From assembly GCA_034090045.1 (NCBI GenBank), contig JAXDTI010000001.1, forward strand, positions 1 through 64,000: a DNA stretch of 64,000 nt, in the 5' to 3' direction. This DNA is from JAXDTI01 sp034090045. Its GTDB lineage: Bacteria > Actinomycetota > Actinomycetes > Actinomycetales > Actinomycetaceae. The position numbers and the translations under genes were made by a program. The notes beneath the pieces were generated by a model. The model saw nothing but the letters and a program-made list of their open reading frames with translations, was not told the DNA's origin and searched no databases. Shown piece by piece: positions 22,509 through 31,317 of this stretch; the stretch's first letter is position 1, and each line of letters opens with the position of its first letter.

Positions 22509-23360
22509 TCACCGTCCTCCTAGCACTCGTGTCGGTTCCGGGAGCCTCGCTATTGCTTTCATGATCCAATAGCTCACCAGTGACACGGCAACCCCGATGA
22601 ACAGCACTAACAGTCCGGCAGAATCTGTGTATGCTCCGGCAGTCTCGGAGTTCAAAGACAGGACGGCGAGAACTATCCAGGGGGCGACTACAGCGAGACG
22701 CGCAGAATTGACTGTCCAGGATTGTCGGGCCTCCATTTCGCCGCGGGTGCGCAGGTCGGCACGCGTCATATCTGCGAGTTGCGTGAGCATCACAGTTACG
22801 TCAGCACCACCCACCCGGTACGCCAGCGCAATAGTTTCCAAAACCCTATCTGACATGGGGTCAGCGAAGCGGGCACGCAATCTGATGAGCGCTTCCGTGA
22901 AAGGCACCTGGGTGCTGAGCATCCGCTGCAGGTACCGGAAATCTTCGCGAGTTTCAACCGGCCCAGTGTTCACCAGCGAAACCATCGTCTCGGGCAGGCT
23001 CATGCCGGCACGAATACCGGAAACAATGGTGTCAATCAGTTCCGGCCAAAGCCTGCGGCGCGTCCGCGACAACCTTTTAACCTGATTTTTTACGGCTAGT
23101 ATAGGTGCCGCCGCGGCAGCCACAGCGGCGATACCCGCGAGCGGCCACGACCCCAGTGTTCCCGCAACCAACAGGGTGGAGACGACAGCGAGTCCACTGG
23201 AGAACGCGACCAGTTGCCAGGGGCTCAAGCTAGCGAGACCTGCGGTTTCCAGTAGTTTTCGGAGTCGATTGCGGGGGTGGCGTACCGGCGGGTCGGTCAC
23301 GAGGGAAAGCCACAAGAATGCCACGCCACCTGCCATCAGCAGGGCTGCGGCAATCACCAT
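22509..23360 (-). CDS. tadB: Tad pilus inner-membrane protein TadB
   Basis: 283 residues, F-family platform protein. It has helices near residues 1-20 and 50-85, the cytoplasmic motif LWPELIDTIVSGIRAGMSLPE and terminal helices. AAGGAGG lies 8 bases before the ATG, inside the end of tadA (7-bp overlap). Confidence 0.88.
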   Translation of the reverse strand: MVIAAALLMAGGVAFLWLSLVTDPPVRHPRNRLRKLLETAGLASLSPWQLVAFSSGLAVVSTLLVAGTLGSWPLAGIAAVAAAAAPILAVKNQVKRLSRTRRRLWPELIDTIVSGIRAGMSLPETMVSLVNTGPVETREDFRYLQRMLSTQVPFTEALIRLRARFADPMSDRVLETIALAYRVGGADVTVMLTQLADMTRADLRTRGEMEARQSWTVNSARLAVVAPWIVLAVLSLNSETAGAYTDSAGLLVLFIGVAVSLVSYWIMKAIARLPEPTRVLGGR

Positions 23361-24568
23361 AGCGAGCCTCCTTCACTCTTTTCGGTGCCGGTTCCTGCCA
23401 TTGTGTCTCTCCATCGTGGTGTCTGCACGGAGCGCAGTTGCCCGGATACGGTACGAAACAGTTCAATCGTTTCTATTTGTCCATCGGCATAGTTTCCGGT
23501 GACCTGTATTATCGAGTTGACTTCTCGACGCCCATCGGGTGCCTTTACCAAATTCACTACTAAATCGATTGACCTGGCGACCGAGGGAACCACGAAGTCG
23601 CTGGTGACGTTGGGGCCGGCGAGCAGCGGCAGGGTACAGAGTTTGCCGAGGGCATCACGTGCGGAGTTTGCGTGTATGGTGGACATACACGAAACACCGG
23701 CGTTGGCGGCAATCAGCATGTCTAGGGATTCTTCGGCGCGAACCTCCCCGATGATTATGCGGTCGGGTCGCATCCGCAGTGTTTCTTTAACGAGGGTTCG
23801 CAACGGGATTTCGCCGCTTCCTTCTATGGATGCCGGGCGGGTTTGCATGGCGACAACATCCCGATTTTGTAGCCGCAACTCAAAGACCTCTTCGCAGGTT
23901 ACGATGCGTTGTGTCTGCGGTATTTCGCCCGCCAGGGCACGCAGCATCGTGGTTTTTCCGGCTTGGGTGGCACCGGAAGTGAGGATGTTTCGTCCCTGCC
24001 GCACCGCCTGCGCCAGGAACGCGGCAGCCTGTTGACTGAGCATTTCTCGCCCCACAAGTTCGGATAGGTTTTGGGCAGCGGCGACGTGTTTGCGGATATT
24101 CACAGCCCAGTGCTGTGCGGTGATGGGCGGTATCACAACGTGTAGCCGTTCCCCACCAGCGAGGGTCACATCGACGAACGGGTTGGCGAGGTCCAGGTGC
24201 CGGGATGATGCCCGCATCATGCGTTCCACCAGTTCGTGTACTTCCACTTCGGTGAGCATCGTGGTGGTCAGTTCGGGTACTCCACCGCGGGCGACAAACA
24301 CTCGGGTTGGTTCATCTATCCAGATTTCTTCAATTCGCGGGTCGTCCATATAGGGTTGCAAAGCACCCAGCCCGCAAAACCTGTTTACCACCTGCTTTAC
24401 AGCGTCATTGGGGTTTTTAGGCAGCAGTGCCGGGTCACTGTGTCGCCACTGTGCTAGCACTTCGCCGGCGAGCGCGCTGACCCGCTGGGCACTAACCTCC
24501 TCACCCGAATCGGATACGAGCAGCAGGGTTTTTACTTCCCGGTACAGCCGTTGTACTACCTCAGCCAT
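23354..24568 (-). CDS. tadA: Tad pilus assembly ATPase TadA/CpaF
   Basis: 404 residues from the ATG that has GGGAGG 4 bases upstream (the frame opens 5 codons earlier at a TTG). Secretion ATPase: Walker A GATQAGKTT, Asp box TCEEVFEL, Walker B IIIGEVRAEE, His box STIHANSARDALGKL. It powers pilin assembly. First gene of a seven-gene operon running to 20146. No TadZ/CpaE-like gene lies upstream; a divergent gene begins 112 bp away. Confidence 0.93.
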   Translation of the reverse strand: MAEVVQRLYREVKTLLLVSDSGEEVSAQRVSALAGEVLAQWRHSDPALLPKNPNDAVKQVVNRFCGLGALQPYMDDPRIEEIWIDEPTRVFVARGGVPELTTTMLTEVEVHELVERMMRASSRHLDLANPFVDVTLAGGERLHVVIPPITAQHWAVNIRKHVAAAQNLSELVGREMLSQQAAAFLAQAVRQGRNILTSGATQAGKTTMLRALAGEIPQTQRIVTCEEVFELRLQNRDVVAMQTRPASIEGSGEIPLRTLVKETLRMRPDRIIIGEVRAEESLDMLIAANAGVSCMSTIHANSARDALGKLCTLPLLAGPNVTSDFVVPSVARSIDLVVNLVKAPDGRREVNSIIQVTGNYADGQIETIELFRTVSGQLRSVQTPRWRDTMAGTGTEKSEGGSLW

Positions 24569-24679
24569 TTCGCCTCCCAACAAAACGTGCTACCAGTAAA
24601 CTACGTGATTTCGCCGGTTAATCTGGTTTAGCGTGCCGACAGGTGAGATTTATAGGTTCCGAATCGGTGTTGAACGGCA

Positions 24680-25786
24680 GTGCCTCCCGGTGTGTCCGGG
24701 GTTTTTTACTACCTTGGAACTGTGAATGATTCCGCACTGCAATTAGCTGCCCTTGCGACTGCTGCCATCCCTGGGCTGAATGTTGTCGATACCTATAACG
24801 CTACTGTCAGCCACGATGACACTGTCGCTACCGGTCTTGTTTCTGTTGGCGGGGATCGCCTTGTCGTGTTGTTGCCGCAGACTGAGGTGGCCGGCGAGAA
24901 CCTGGACAGGCACGCCCGCTTGCTGGTGAATCTGGATCGTCGGCATCGCGTGGGGGGACTGCCGTTTGCGGTTCCGGTGCCGATCGGGGCGCAGAAACTC
25001 CCTGATGGGCGGCGCGCTATCGTTTACCGGGATTTGCCTGGACGACAGTTGGAGACCTCAGAGGTGAGGCGTCACACAGCGGAGATTGCGGATGTTTTAG
25101 CGGCGATACACGGCTTGCCGACGCGACTGATCGAGCAGGCAGAATTGCTTTCCGCGAGCGCCAGCGACCTCCGTAAGGAGGCTTTTTCGCAGCTGAACCA
25201 GGCGAAACGTCACTACCCTTTTCGTCCGGTGCTGCTCAATCACCTGAACCGTGGCTTGGAGAATGATTCGCTGTGGGATTTCGACCCGACCGTGATTCAC
25301 GGGAACCTGGATGCGGATTCTTTCCGTGTCGATGGTGGCTCACTGGTTGGGGTTGGTGATTTCAACAGTATGCGGGTTTCTGACCCGGCACGTGACTTCG
25401 TGTGGATGATGGATGTGCTATCTGATAAGCAGATTGATGGGCTGCTCACCCGCTATGCGGCAAAGGTCGGGAGACAGGATGATTCTCTGGGTGAACGAAT
25501 CAGCTTTTGGACGGAGTTTGGGATTGTCGAGTGGCTGCTTTACGGGGTGGAACGCGATGATGCAGATATATGCTCGGAAGCGGTTGAAATGCTCGATTAC
25601 TTGGAGGCAGCAGTCGCAGAAGAGCACACCGCAGCAGGTGAGACGCGGTATAGGGACGAGAGTCGTAGCGGCGGTACGCGTCGGGGTGACGCTGGCTTCG
25701 GCGGGCACCGTCCGGGGTCTTTCAACCCTGATTCTGATGATACGCAAACCGAGGCTATTTCGACCCAGCCGACCCTATTGAATTAA
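24680..25786 (+). CDS. APH-like phosphotransferase family protein with altered active site
   Basis: 368 residues of the aminoglycoside/macrolide phosphotransferase fold as found in many actinobacteria. The N-lobe holds DRLVVLLPQTEVAGENLDRH. The catalytic-loop region reads VIHGNLDADSFRV, where active kinases have HGD....N, so both the catalytic Asp and the Asn are replaced; the metal-binding Asp survives in VGVGDFNSM. The acidic, low-complexity tail (about 315-368) is unusual. The GTG at 24680 has no clear ribosome binding site; a second GTG at 24722 would give MNDSALQLAAL and is equally plausible. Substrate unknown; possibly a pseudokinase. Confidence 0.65.
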   Translation: MPPGVSGVFYYLGTVNDSALQLAALATAAIPGLNVVDTYNATVSHDDTVATGLVSVGGDRLVVLLPQTEVAGENLDRHARLLVNLDRRHRVGGLPFAVPVPIGAQKLPDGRRAIVYRDLPGRQLETSEVRRHTAEIADVLAAIHGLPTRLIEQAELLSASASDLRKEAFSQLNQAKRHYPFRPVLLNHLNRGLENDSLWDFDPTVIHGNLDADSFRVDGGSLVGVGDFNSMRVSDPARDFVWMMDVLSDKQIDGLLTRYAAKVGRQDDSLGERISFWTEFGIVEWLLYGVERDDADICSEAVEMLDYLEAAVAEEHTAAGETRYRDESRSGGTRRGDAGFGGHRPGSFNPDSDDTQTEAISTQPTLLN

Positions 25787-25969
25787 CTGAGGAATAGCAG
25801 GAGCACTCACTGTTTCGGGTCGGTGTGTGCGCCCGGTACTATATGCGACTGCCCGGAGCCAGGTTGCGGTCAACCTGGGCGAATGGGCGCGGCTACAAGC
25901 AGTCCAGGATGTTGCTGCCCGGCTGGATGACCGTAGCCTGTTGAATACCCGGGTGACCCTCATAGATAA

Positions 25970-25993
25970 AAACACCCCAAATCTGGGGTGTTT
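25970..25993 (-). terminator. Terminator downstream of tRNA-Lys
   Basis: A perfect 9-bp stem AACACCCCA / TGGGGTGTT with AATC between. On the minus strand it is followed by TTTTTATC, so it ends transcription from the tRNA-Lys gene. The 180 bp between it and the upstream phosphotransferase gene hold no gene I can support. Confidence 0.8.
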
Positions 25994-26010
25994 ATGCTGG
26001 TCAAATACTG

Positions 26011-26084
26011 TACGCCACCGGGGACTCGAACCCCGAACCCTCTGATTAAGAGTCAGATGCTCTAGCCAGTTGAGCTAGTGGCGC
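26011..26084 (-). tRNA. tRNA-Lys (anticodon CTT)
   Basis: Minus-strand cloverleaf: acceptor GCGCCAC paired with GTGGCGT (one G-T pair), D arm GCTCAACTGGC, anticodon stem TCTGA/TCAGA around loop CTCTTAA, T arm GGGTTCGAGTCCC. The anticodon CTT decodes AAG. CCA is not encoded. Confidence 0.95.
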
Positions 26085-26191
26085 TTCGCCTCTCGGCACC
26101 AGAAAACTCTACTGCCTAGCCCTTTACTATTGCAAATAATGGCACCCAGGCGGCAGTTGGCGGATAATTGTTGCAAAACCCGAGGAGGATT

Positions 26192-26785
26192 ATGGACGAC
26201 CCAGAACCCACGACCCACACTTACCGTGGTTTAGCTACGGCACTGGCGGCGCTGTCGCTGGTTGGCACCGTGGCTTCCGCCATGCTTCTCAAAACTGAGC
26301 TAGCCTATACCGCCAATCCTGGAATCGAACCATCCTGCAATATAAATGCGCTGGTAGGATGCACAAGTTCGATGTCTTCATCGCAGGGTCACCTCTTTGG
26401 GGTACCGAATTCGGTGTTGGGGGTTATCGGTTACGGAGCGCTCACGCTAGTGATGTTGGTGGCTTTGCTACGCGGACGGTTGCAGCGTTGGATGTGGGTC
26501 GGGGTGAGTGCCGGCGCGACACTCGCAATGATATGGGTCGTGTGGTTCCTGTACCTGTCGGTGACTGTCTTCCACACGCTCTGCCCGTATTGCATGGTGA
26601 TTTGGGCGGTCACTATCCCGGTATTTCTGCTGGCGATTGCGCACACACTGTACCTGTATGACATTCGTAGCTCGTTCGCACTCTTTTTAATTGAGCAGCG
26701 CTACCTCCTGATAGTGCTGGTTTACCTGATTGTCGCGGTGGTTGCGCTGGTCGGGCTGCGCGATAAACTCGTGCTGCTTTTTTGA
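26192..26785 (+). CDS. Vitamin K epoxide reductase (VKOR) family protein
   Basis: 197 residues from the ATG with GAGGAGGAT directly upstream. Five membrane helices are visible. The VKOR loop cysteines occur in CNINALVGCTSS and the active-site CxxC is in TLCPYCMVIW, with the conserved Ser/Gly-rich segment FGVPNSVLGVIGYG. VKOR reoxidises a DsbA-like oxidase using a quinone and so drives disulfide formation in exported proteins in actinobacteria. No DsbA gene is in the window, but several exported proteins here contain cysteine pairs. Confidence 0.9.
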   Translation: MDDPEPTTHTYRGLATALAALSLVGTVASAMLLKTELAYTANPGIEPSCNINALVGCTSSMSSSQGHLFGVPNSVLGVIGYGALTLVMLVALLRGRLQRWMWVGVSAGATLAMIWVVWFLYLSVTVFHTLCPYCMVIWAVTIPVFLLAIAHTLYLYDIRSSFALFLIEQRYLLIVLVYLIVAVVALVGLRDKLVLLF

Positions 26786-26796
26786 AGCTATATAGG

Positions 26797-27189
26797 CTAC
26801 AGCACGGCGCGAATCTTCTCGGCTTCGGTTGCGAGCTGTTGTGGCGTTGCAGGTCGGGCACCCGCGAAACTGAGCTGCCCCTGTTCCTCCAAGGCGACCA
26901 GGTGAATATGCAGGTGCGGCACGTCAAACCCGGCAACCATCAGCCCCACCCGCTTGGCCTGCGGATATGCGGTGAGCAGCGCCCGCGACATGGCTTGGGC
27001 AACCTCGTTCATATGTGTCCACACTGCGGCGGGCGCATCCCAATAGTTCTCGTATTCTTCCACCGGCACGACCAGCAGATGCCCCGGCGTTATCGGCTCG
27101 ATTGAGAGGAACACCACACACACTTCGTCGCGATACACGAAAGTACCGGGCAGTTCCCCGTTTATGATTTTACTGAACACTGTGGCCAT
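26797..27189 (-). CDS. HIT family hydrolase
   Basis: 130 residues. The catalytic histidine triad is HLHIHLV near residue 91, with ITPGHLLVVP in the middle, as in HinT/Fhit-like nucleotide hydrolases acting on AMP-linked substrates. AGGAGA lies before the ATG. It converges with the VKOR gene; an 11-bp gap separates the two stop codons. Confidence 0.92.
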   Translation of the reverse strand: MATVFSKIINGELPGTFVYRDEVCVVFLSIEPITPGHLLVVPVEEYENYWDAPAAVWTHMNEVAQAMSRALLTAYPQAKRVGLMVAGFDVPHLHIHLVALEEQGQLSFAGARPATPQQLATEAEKIRAVL

Positions 27190-27329
27190 GGCTGTCTCCT
27201 AACCTTTAAAACTGTTCCTCGCCGTCGCTGAGACCCAATTGAGATGATAAGGGTTTTTGAGCGCCTTTGCGTTAATCTGGAATACGGCAGAAAACAAGTC
27301 ACTTGACTGGATTTACAGGACTATTCGAG

Positions 27330-30221
27330 ATGAGTAACGAGCAGACGAAAAATCAGGTAACCCCGTATCGCTATGACGCGGAGGTCGCGAACCGGATCGA
27401 ATCCAAATGGCAGGAAATCTGGGAAAAGTCCGGCGCATTCAACGCCGATAACCCCAGTGGCAACCTGGCCGGTCCACTGGCGGAACGCGACCCGTTCTTC
27501 CTGCTCGACATGTTCCCTTACCCCTCCGGGAAGGGGCTGCACGTGGGGCATCCGCTGGGGTATATCGCCACCGACGTGATTGCCCGCTATCAACGTATGC
27601 GCGGTAAGAACGTGCTCTATACCCTCGGCTATGACGCTTTCGGTCTGCCGGCGGAACAGTACGCGCTCCAGACCGGGCAGCATCCGCGCATCACCACGGA
27701 AGAAAACATTGCGAATATGCGCAGCCAGTTGCGCCGCATCGGACTTTCACACGATTCACGCCGTTCTTTTGCGACCACTGACGATGACTATGTGCGCTGG
27801 ACACAGTGGATTTTCCTGCAAATTTTCAATTCCTGGTATGACCCTCAAGCGCCGAATCGAGATGGTGGTACAGGTTCCGCCCGCCCGATTTCAGAACTGA
27901 TCGAGAAGTTTGCTGCCGGCGAGATGACCCCCGAGGAGGGCCCATGGGCGCAACTATCTGCGCGCCAACGTGAGGAGGTTTTGGGTCGGTATCGCCTGGC
28001 CTATGCCTCGGAGGCTCCCGTCAACTGGTGTCCCGGACTGGGTACGGTGTTGGCGAATGAGGAGGTAACTGCGGAGGGCCGCAGTGAACGCGGCAACTTC
28101 CCAGTGTTCAAGTCGCGGCTGCGGCAGTGGATGATGCGTATCACCGCTTACGCGGATCGGCTGATCGATGACCTGGAAGCGATTGACTGGCCAGAAAAGG
28201 TGCGTTCGATGCAGCGGCATTGGATCGGTCGCTCCACGGGCGCGGCCGTTGATTTCCGGGTGCCTGCTGACGCGGCGACAGGGCTGAACGAGCAGACACT
28301 TGAGGTGTTCACTACCCGCCCCGACACTCTCTTTGGCGCGACCTTTATGGTGGTTTCTCCGGAGCATCCTCTGCTGTCTGAACTGGATAAACTACCTGCT
28401 GAATGGCCGGATGGGACGCGCGACGCCTGGCGTGGTGCCCACTCCGATCCGAGGAGCGCGGTTGCCGCCTATAAGGCTGAGGCGGCTGCGAAAACTGAGA
28501 TGGAGCGCGCCGAGAATGCCGGTGAAAAGACCGGCGTGTTCACTGGCCTGTTTGCCGATAACCCGGTGAATGGTGCTCGCATCCCGGTGTTCACTGCGGA
28601 CTATGTTTTGATGGGTTACGGCACTGGCGCGATTATGGCGGTTCCAGCACACGACGAGCGTGACTGGGATTTCGCTAAAGCCTTTGACCTGGACATTATC
28701 ACGACGATTACTCCGCCTGAGGATTGGCCGGGCACTGAGGCCTGGACCGGTGACGGCGTGATCATGAACTCGGCTAATGACCGGATCAGTCTCAACGGTA
28801 TGGATAAGTCCACCGCTATTGCCACCATGTTGGATTGGTTGGGCGAGGTCGGAATAGGCAGCAAGCAGATCAACTATCGTCTGCGTGACTGGCTGTTTTC
28901 GCGGCAGCGCTATTGGGGTGAGCCTTTCCCGGTGGTTTATGACACCGACGGTGTGGTGCACGCGCTGCCCGAGTCAATGCTGCCGGTGACATTGCCGGAA
29001 ATGGATGATTTCAACCCGCGTACTTTCGACCCTGATGATGCGGACTCACAACCTGAACCGCCGTTGGGCAAGGCTGAGGAGTGGATGCATATTCGCCTGG
29101 ATTTGGGTGACGGCGAGCAGGAGTACACGCGTGAGGCCAACACTATGCCCAACTGGGCGGGCTCGTGCTGGTATGAGATTCGCTATACGGATCCGGATTG
29201 TTCAGACGCGGTTTCGGCACCGGAGAATGAGCAGTACTGGATGGGGGCGCGCCCTGGGAACTCCACCGGCGGCACGGATCTGTATGTGGGGGGCGTGGAG
29301 CACGCGGTACTGCACCTGCTCTATGCGCGGTTCTGGCAGAAAGTCCTGTATGACCTGGGGTTTGTCTCGACTTCGGAGCCTTTCCATAAACTGTTCAACC
29401 AGGGCTATGTGCAGGCCTATGCGTATACCGATGCGCGCGGGGCGTATGTGCCAGCCGACGAGGTTGAGGGTGACGAGGAACACGGTTTCACCTGGCATGG
29501 GGAACCGGTGAACCGGGAATACGGCAAGATGGGCAAGTCACTGAAGAATATCGTCACCCCCGATGAGATGTGCGCGGTCTATGGTGCCGACACTTTCCGC
29601 CTCTATGAGATGAGCATGGGGCCCCTCGATATGTCGCGGCCTTGGGAGACGCGCGCGGTGGTTGGTTCACAGCGTTTCCTGCAGCGGCTGTGGCGCAACG
29701 TGGTTTCGGAGGAGACCGGCGAATGCACGGTTACGGATGCGCCCATGGATTTGGCGACAGCGAAACTGGTGGCACGCACTATTCACGAGGTCACTGAGGA
29801 ATACGACAATATGCGCGTGAACACGGCGATCTCGAAGATGATTGTGCTGAATAACTATATGGTGTCCCTGCCTGAGGTGCCGAGGGAGGCAGCGGAGGCA
29901 CTGGTTCTGATGTTGGCTCCGGTCGCGCCGCATATCGCCGAGGAGCTGTGGGCCGCGCTTGGGCATTCACAGTCGCTGACGCGCGAACCGTTCCCGGTGG
30001 TCACGGATCCGGAACTGCTCAAGGCAGATGAGGTGACTTGCGTGGTACAGGTTAATGGCAAGGTTCGTCACCGCCTGCAGGTAGACCCGGAAATTGATCC
30101 GGCTGAACTGGAGAGACTAGCACTCGTCACCGACCCGGTGGTAAAGGCTCTGGGTGGTGGGGAACCTATAAAGGTAATCGTGCGCGCCCCCAAACTCGTC
30201 AACGTGGTGGTCCCCAAGTAG
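27330..30221 (+). CDS. leuS: Leucyl-tRNA synthetase
   Basis: 963 residues from ATG 27330 (AGGA 10 bases upstream; the frame opens 9 codons earlier at a TTG). Class I synthetase: HIGH-type motif HVGHPLG following YPSGKGL, CP1 editing domain with VVSPEHPL and VPAHDERDWDFA, KMSKS motif as KMGKSLKN, and an anticodon-binding C-terminus with ending KLVNVVVPK. Charges tRNA-Leu with leucine. Isolated gene with a 140-bp leader and no visible T-box. Confidence 0.97.
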   Translation: MSNEQTKNQVTPYRYDAEVANRIESKWQEIWEKSGAFNADNPSGNLAGPLAERDPFFLLDMFPYPSGKGLHVGHPLGYIATDVIARYQRMRGKNVLYTLGYDAFGLPAEQYALQTGQHPRITTEENIANMRSQLRRIGLSHDSRRSFATTDDDYVRWTQWIFLQIFNSWYDPQAPNRDGGTGSARPISELIEKFAAGEMTPEEGPWAQLSARQREEVLGRYRLAYASEAPVNWCPGLGTVLANEEVTAEGRSERGNFPVFKSRLRQWMMRITAYADRLIDDLEAIDWPEKVRSMQRHWIGRSTGAAVDFRVPADAATGLNEQTLEVFTTRPDTLFGATFMVVSPEHPLLSELDKLPAEWPDGTRDAWRGAHSDPRSAVAAYKAEAAAKTEMERAENAGEKTGVFTGLFADNPVNGARIPVFTADYVLMGYGTGAIMAVPAHDERDWDFAKAFDLDIITTITPPEDWPGTEAWTGDGVIMNSANDRISLNGMDKSTAIATMLDWLGEVGIGSKQINYRLRDWLFSRQRYWGEPFPVVYDTDGVVHALPESMLPVTLPEMDDFNPRTFDPDDADSQPEPPLGKAEEWMHIRLDLGDGEQEYTREANTMPNWAGSCWYEIRYTDPDCSDAVSAPENEQYWMGARPGNSTGGTDLYVGGVEHAVLHLLYARFWQKVLYDLGFVSTSEPFHKLFNQGYVQAYAYTDARGAYVPADEVEGDEEHGFTWHGEPVNREYGKMGKSLKNIVTPDEMCAVYGADTFRLYEMSMGPLDMSRPWETRAVVGSQRFLQRLWRNVVSEETGECTVTDAPMDLATAKLVARTIHEVTEEYDNMRVNTAISKMIVLNNYMVSLPEVPREAAEALVLMLAPVAPHIAEELWAALGHSQSLTREPFPVVTDPELLKADEVTCVVQVNGKVRHRLQVDPEIDPAELERLALVTDPVVKALGGGEPIKVIVRAPKLVNVVVPK

Positions 30222-30271
30222 CGCCTAGGCGTTCTTGTCGTTCACTTGCGCGAGACATCAGTAGCGTCAAT

Positions 30272-30652
30272 TTATTGCACTATTTCTTTGCCGGTGGCGT
30301 TCGCAGCGGTTTGCATGGAGCCGAGACTTGCCACATCGTTAAATCCCGTATCCTTCATCAACTGTTCGGCCTGACCGGCGCGCGAACCGGAACGGCAGTA
30401 CAGGCGATACTGTTTGTTTCTGTCGAGTTGGCTAACCTGCTCAACGAAATCGGGCGCGTAGAAATCAATGTTCTGCGCGCCCTCCAGGTGCCCGCCCGCA
30501 TATTCTTCCGGTGTGCGAACATCAACGATCACGGCATCCGCGCTGGTCTCCGGCATCTCGCCGCAGGCGCTCAAGGTGCCGAGTGCGAAAACAACGCCAA
30601 CAATTAAAGCGGATGCGGCGAGAACTCGTCGCAAAGAAAAACCGTGAACCAT
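30272..30652 (-). CDS. Rhodanese-domain lipoprotein
   Basis: 126 residues from the ATG that gives a proper lipoprotein signal: basic MVHGFSLRRV, hydrophobic core, lipobox LSAC. The frame is open for 122 further upstream codons but those are antisense to the Nudix gene. The mature part is a single rhodanese domain: VIVDVRTPEEYAGGH and the active-site loop YCRSGSRA. Extracytoplasmic rhodaneses are thought to handle sulfur compounds or thiols; the substrate is unknown. Confidence 0.88.
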   Translation of the reverse strand: MVHGFSLRRVLAASALIVGVVFALGTLSACGEMPETSADAVIVDVRTPEEYAGGHLEGAQNIDFYAPDFVEQVSQLDRNKQYRLYCRSGSRAGQAEQLMKDTGFNDVASLGSMQTAANATGKEIVQ

Positions 30653-30712
30653 ACCCCACAGGGTATCAGTCTCTTTGGGTTTTCGCCTCCGCGATGGCGC
30701 TAGGGTTGAGGT

Positions 30713-31144
30713 ATGAACGTGGATTTGCCGGTGGTTGACGTGGTGGCGGCGCTGATTGTAAGAGATGGGCGAGTGCTGGCCACTGAGCGCGGCTATGGAG
30801 AATGGCGCGGCTGGTGGGAGTTCCCAGGTGGCAAGATTGAGCCGGGCGAGAGTCCCCGCGCGGCGCTCATCCGGGAGATCCGTGAGGAACTGGCTGTCGA
30901 AATCGAGATCGGTCGCGAATTCGGAACAGTTGATTGGGATTACCCTCAGTTCCATCTGCATATGCGCTGCTACTGGGCGAAGCTTAGCGCGGGCGCTCAC
31001 CCCGAATTGCTGGAACACGATGCGGCGCGTTGGCTGGATGCCGGCGAACTGGAGACCGTGAAGTGGCTACCTGCAGACCGCAAGATGCTGCCCCATATTG
31101 CCCGTCAGCTCCACGACTGGCGTCCATTCGCCCCCTTGTTCTAG
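30713..31144 (+). CDS. MutT-like Nudix hydrolase
   Basis: 143 residues with the complete Nudix box GGKIEPGESPRAALIREIRE-EL, preceded by WEFPGG, the pattern of 8-oxo-dGTP diphosphatases that remove oxidised nucleotides. The C-terminal part ARWLDAGELETVKWLPADR also matches MutT. GAGGT lies before the ATG. Divergent from the rhodanese gene with a 60-bp shared promoter region. Confidence 0.9.
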   Translation: MNVDLPVVDVVAALIVRDGRVLATERGYGEWRGWWEFPGGKIEPGESPRAALIREIREELAVEIEIGREFGTVDWDYPQFHLHMRCYWAKLSAGAHPELLEHDAARWLDAGELETVKWLPADRKMLPHIARQLHDWRPFAPLF

Positions 31145-31160
31145 CCCGACCCTGGCATCC

Positions 31161-31240
31161 CCGTGCACAAAACAGGACATTTTGCGCAGAGATCCTCAAA
31201 ACACGCGCTTTATTGTCAAAAACACCAGTTTTGTGCACGG
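31161..31240. repeat. 13-bp perfect inverted repeat, 54 bp apart
   Basis: CCGTGCACAAAAC (31161-31173) is the exact inverse of GTTTTGTGCACGG (31228-31240). It lies between the Nudix stop codon and the old 3' end of bcp. The spacing is too long for a simple terminator; no T-run follows. Confidence 0.7.
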
Positions 31241-31265
31241 ATCGGTCAAACCATTCACCAAGACG

Positions 31266-31305
31266 CAACCCGGTCATAGAGGCGTGCGACATGGCCGGTG
31301 GCTTT
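31266..31305. repeat. bcp: 40-bp direct repeat, distal att-like copy with the old bcp 3' end
   Basis: The sequence matches 35486-35525 at 39 of 40 positions. On the minus strand it encodes KATGHVARLYDRV and continues ASW-stop (31255). This is the expected natural C-terminus of bcp; the single difference is the synonymous GGC/GGT. It therefore looks like the displaced 3' end of bcp on the far side of the inserted island. Confidence 0.85.
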
Positions 31306-31317
31306 GGTATTTCTTTC

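Noticed and set aside
25827..25980. A plus-strand frame (MRPVLYATARSQVAVNLGEW...) after the phosphotransferase gene
   Set aside because: It starts at a GTG without a ribosome binding site, runs through the tRNA-Lys terminator and into the antisense of the tRNA. The first 45 codons look protein-like, but there is no family to support it.
30653..31018. N-terminal extension of the rhodanese protein
   Set aside because: It is antisense to the Nudix gene. Starting at 30652 gives a proper lipoprotein signal peptide.
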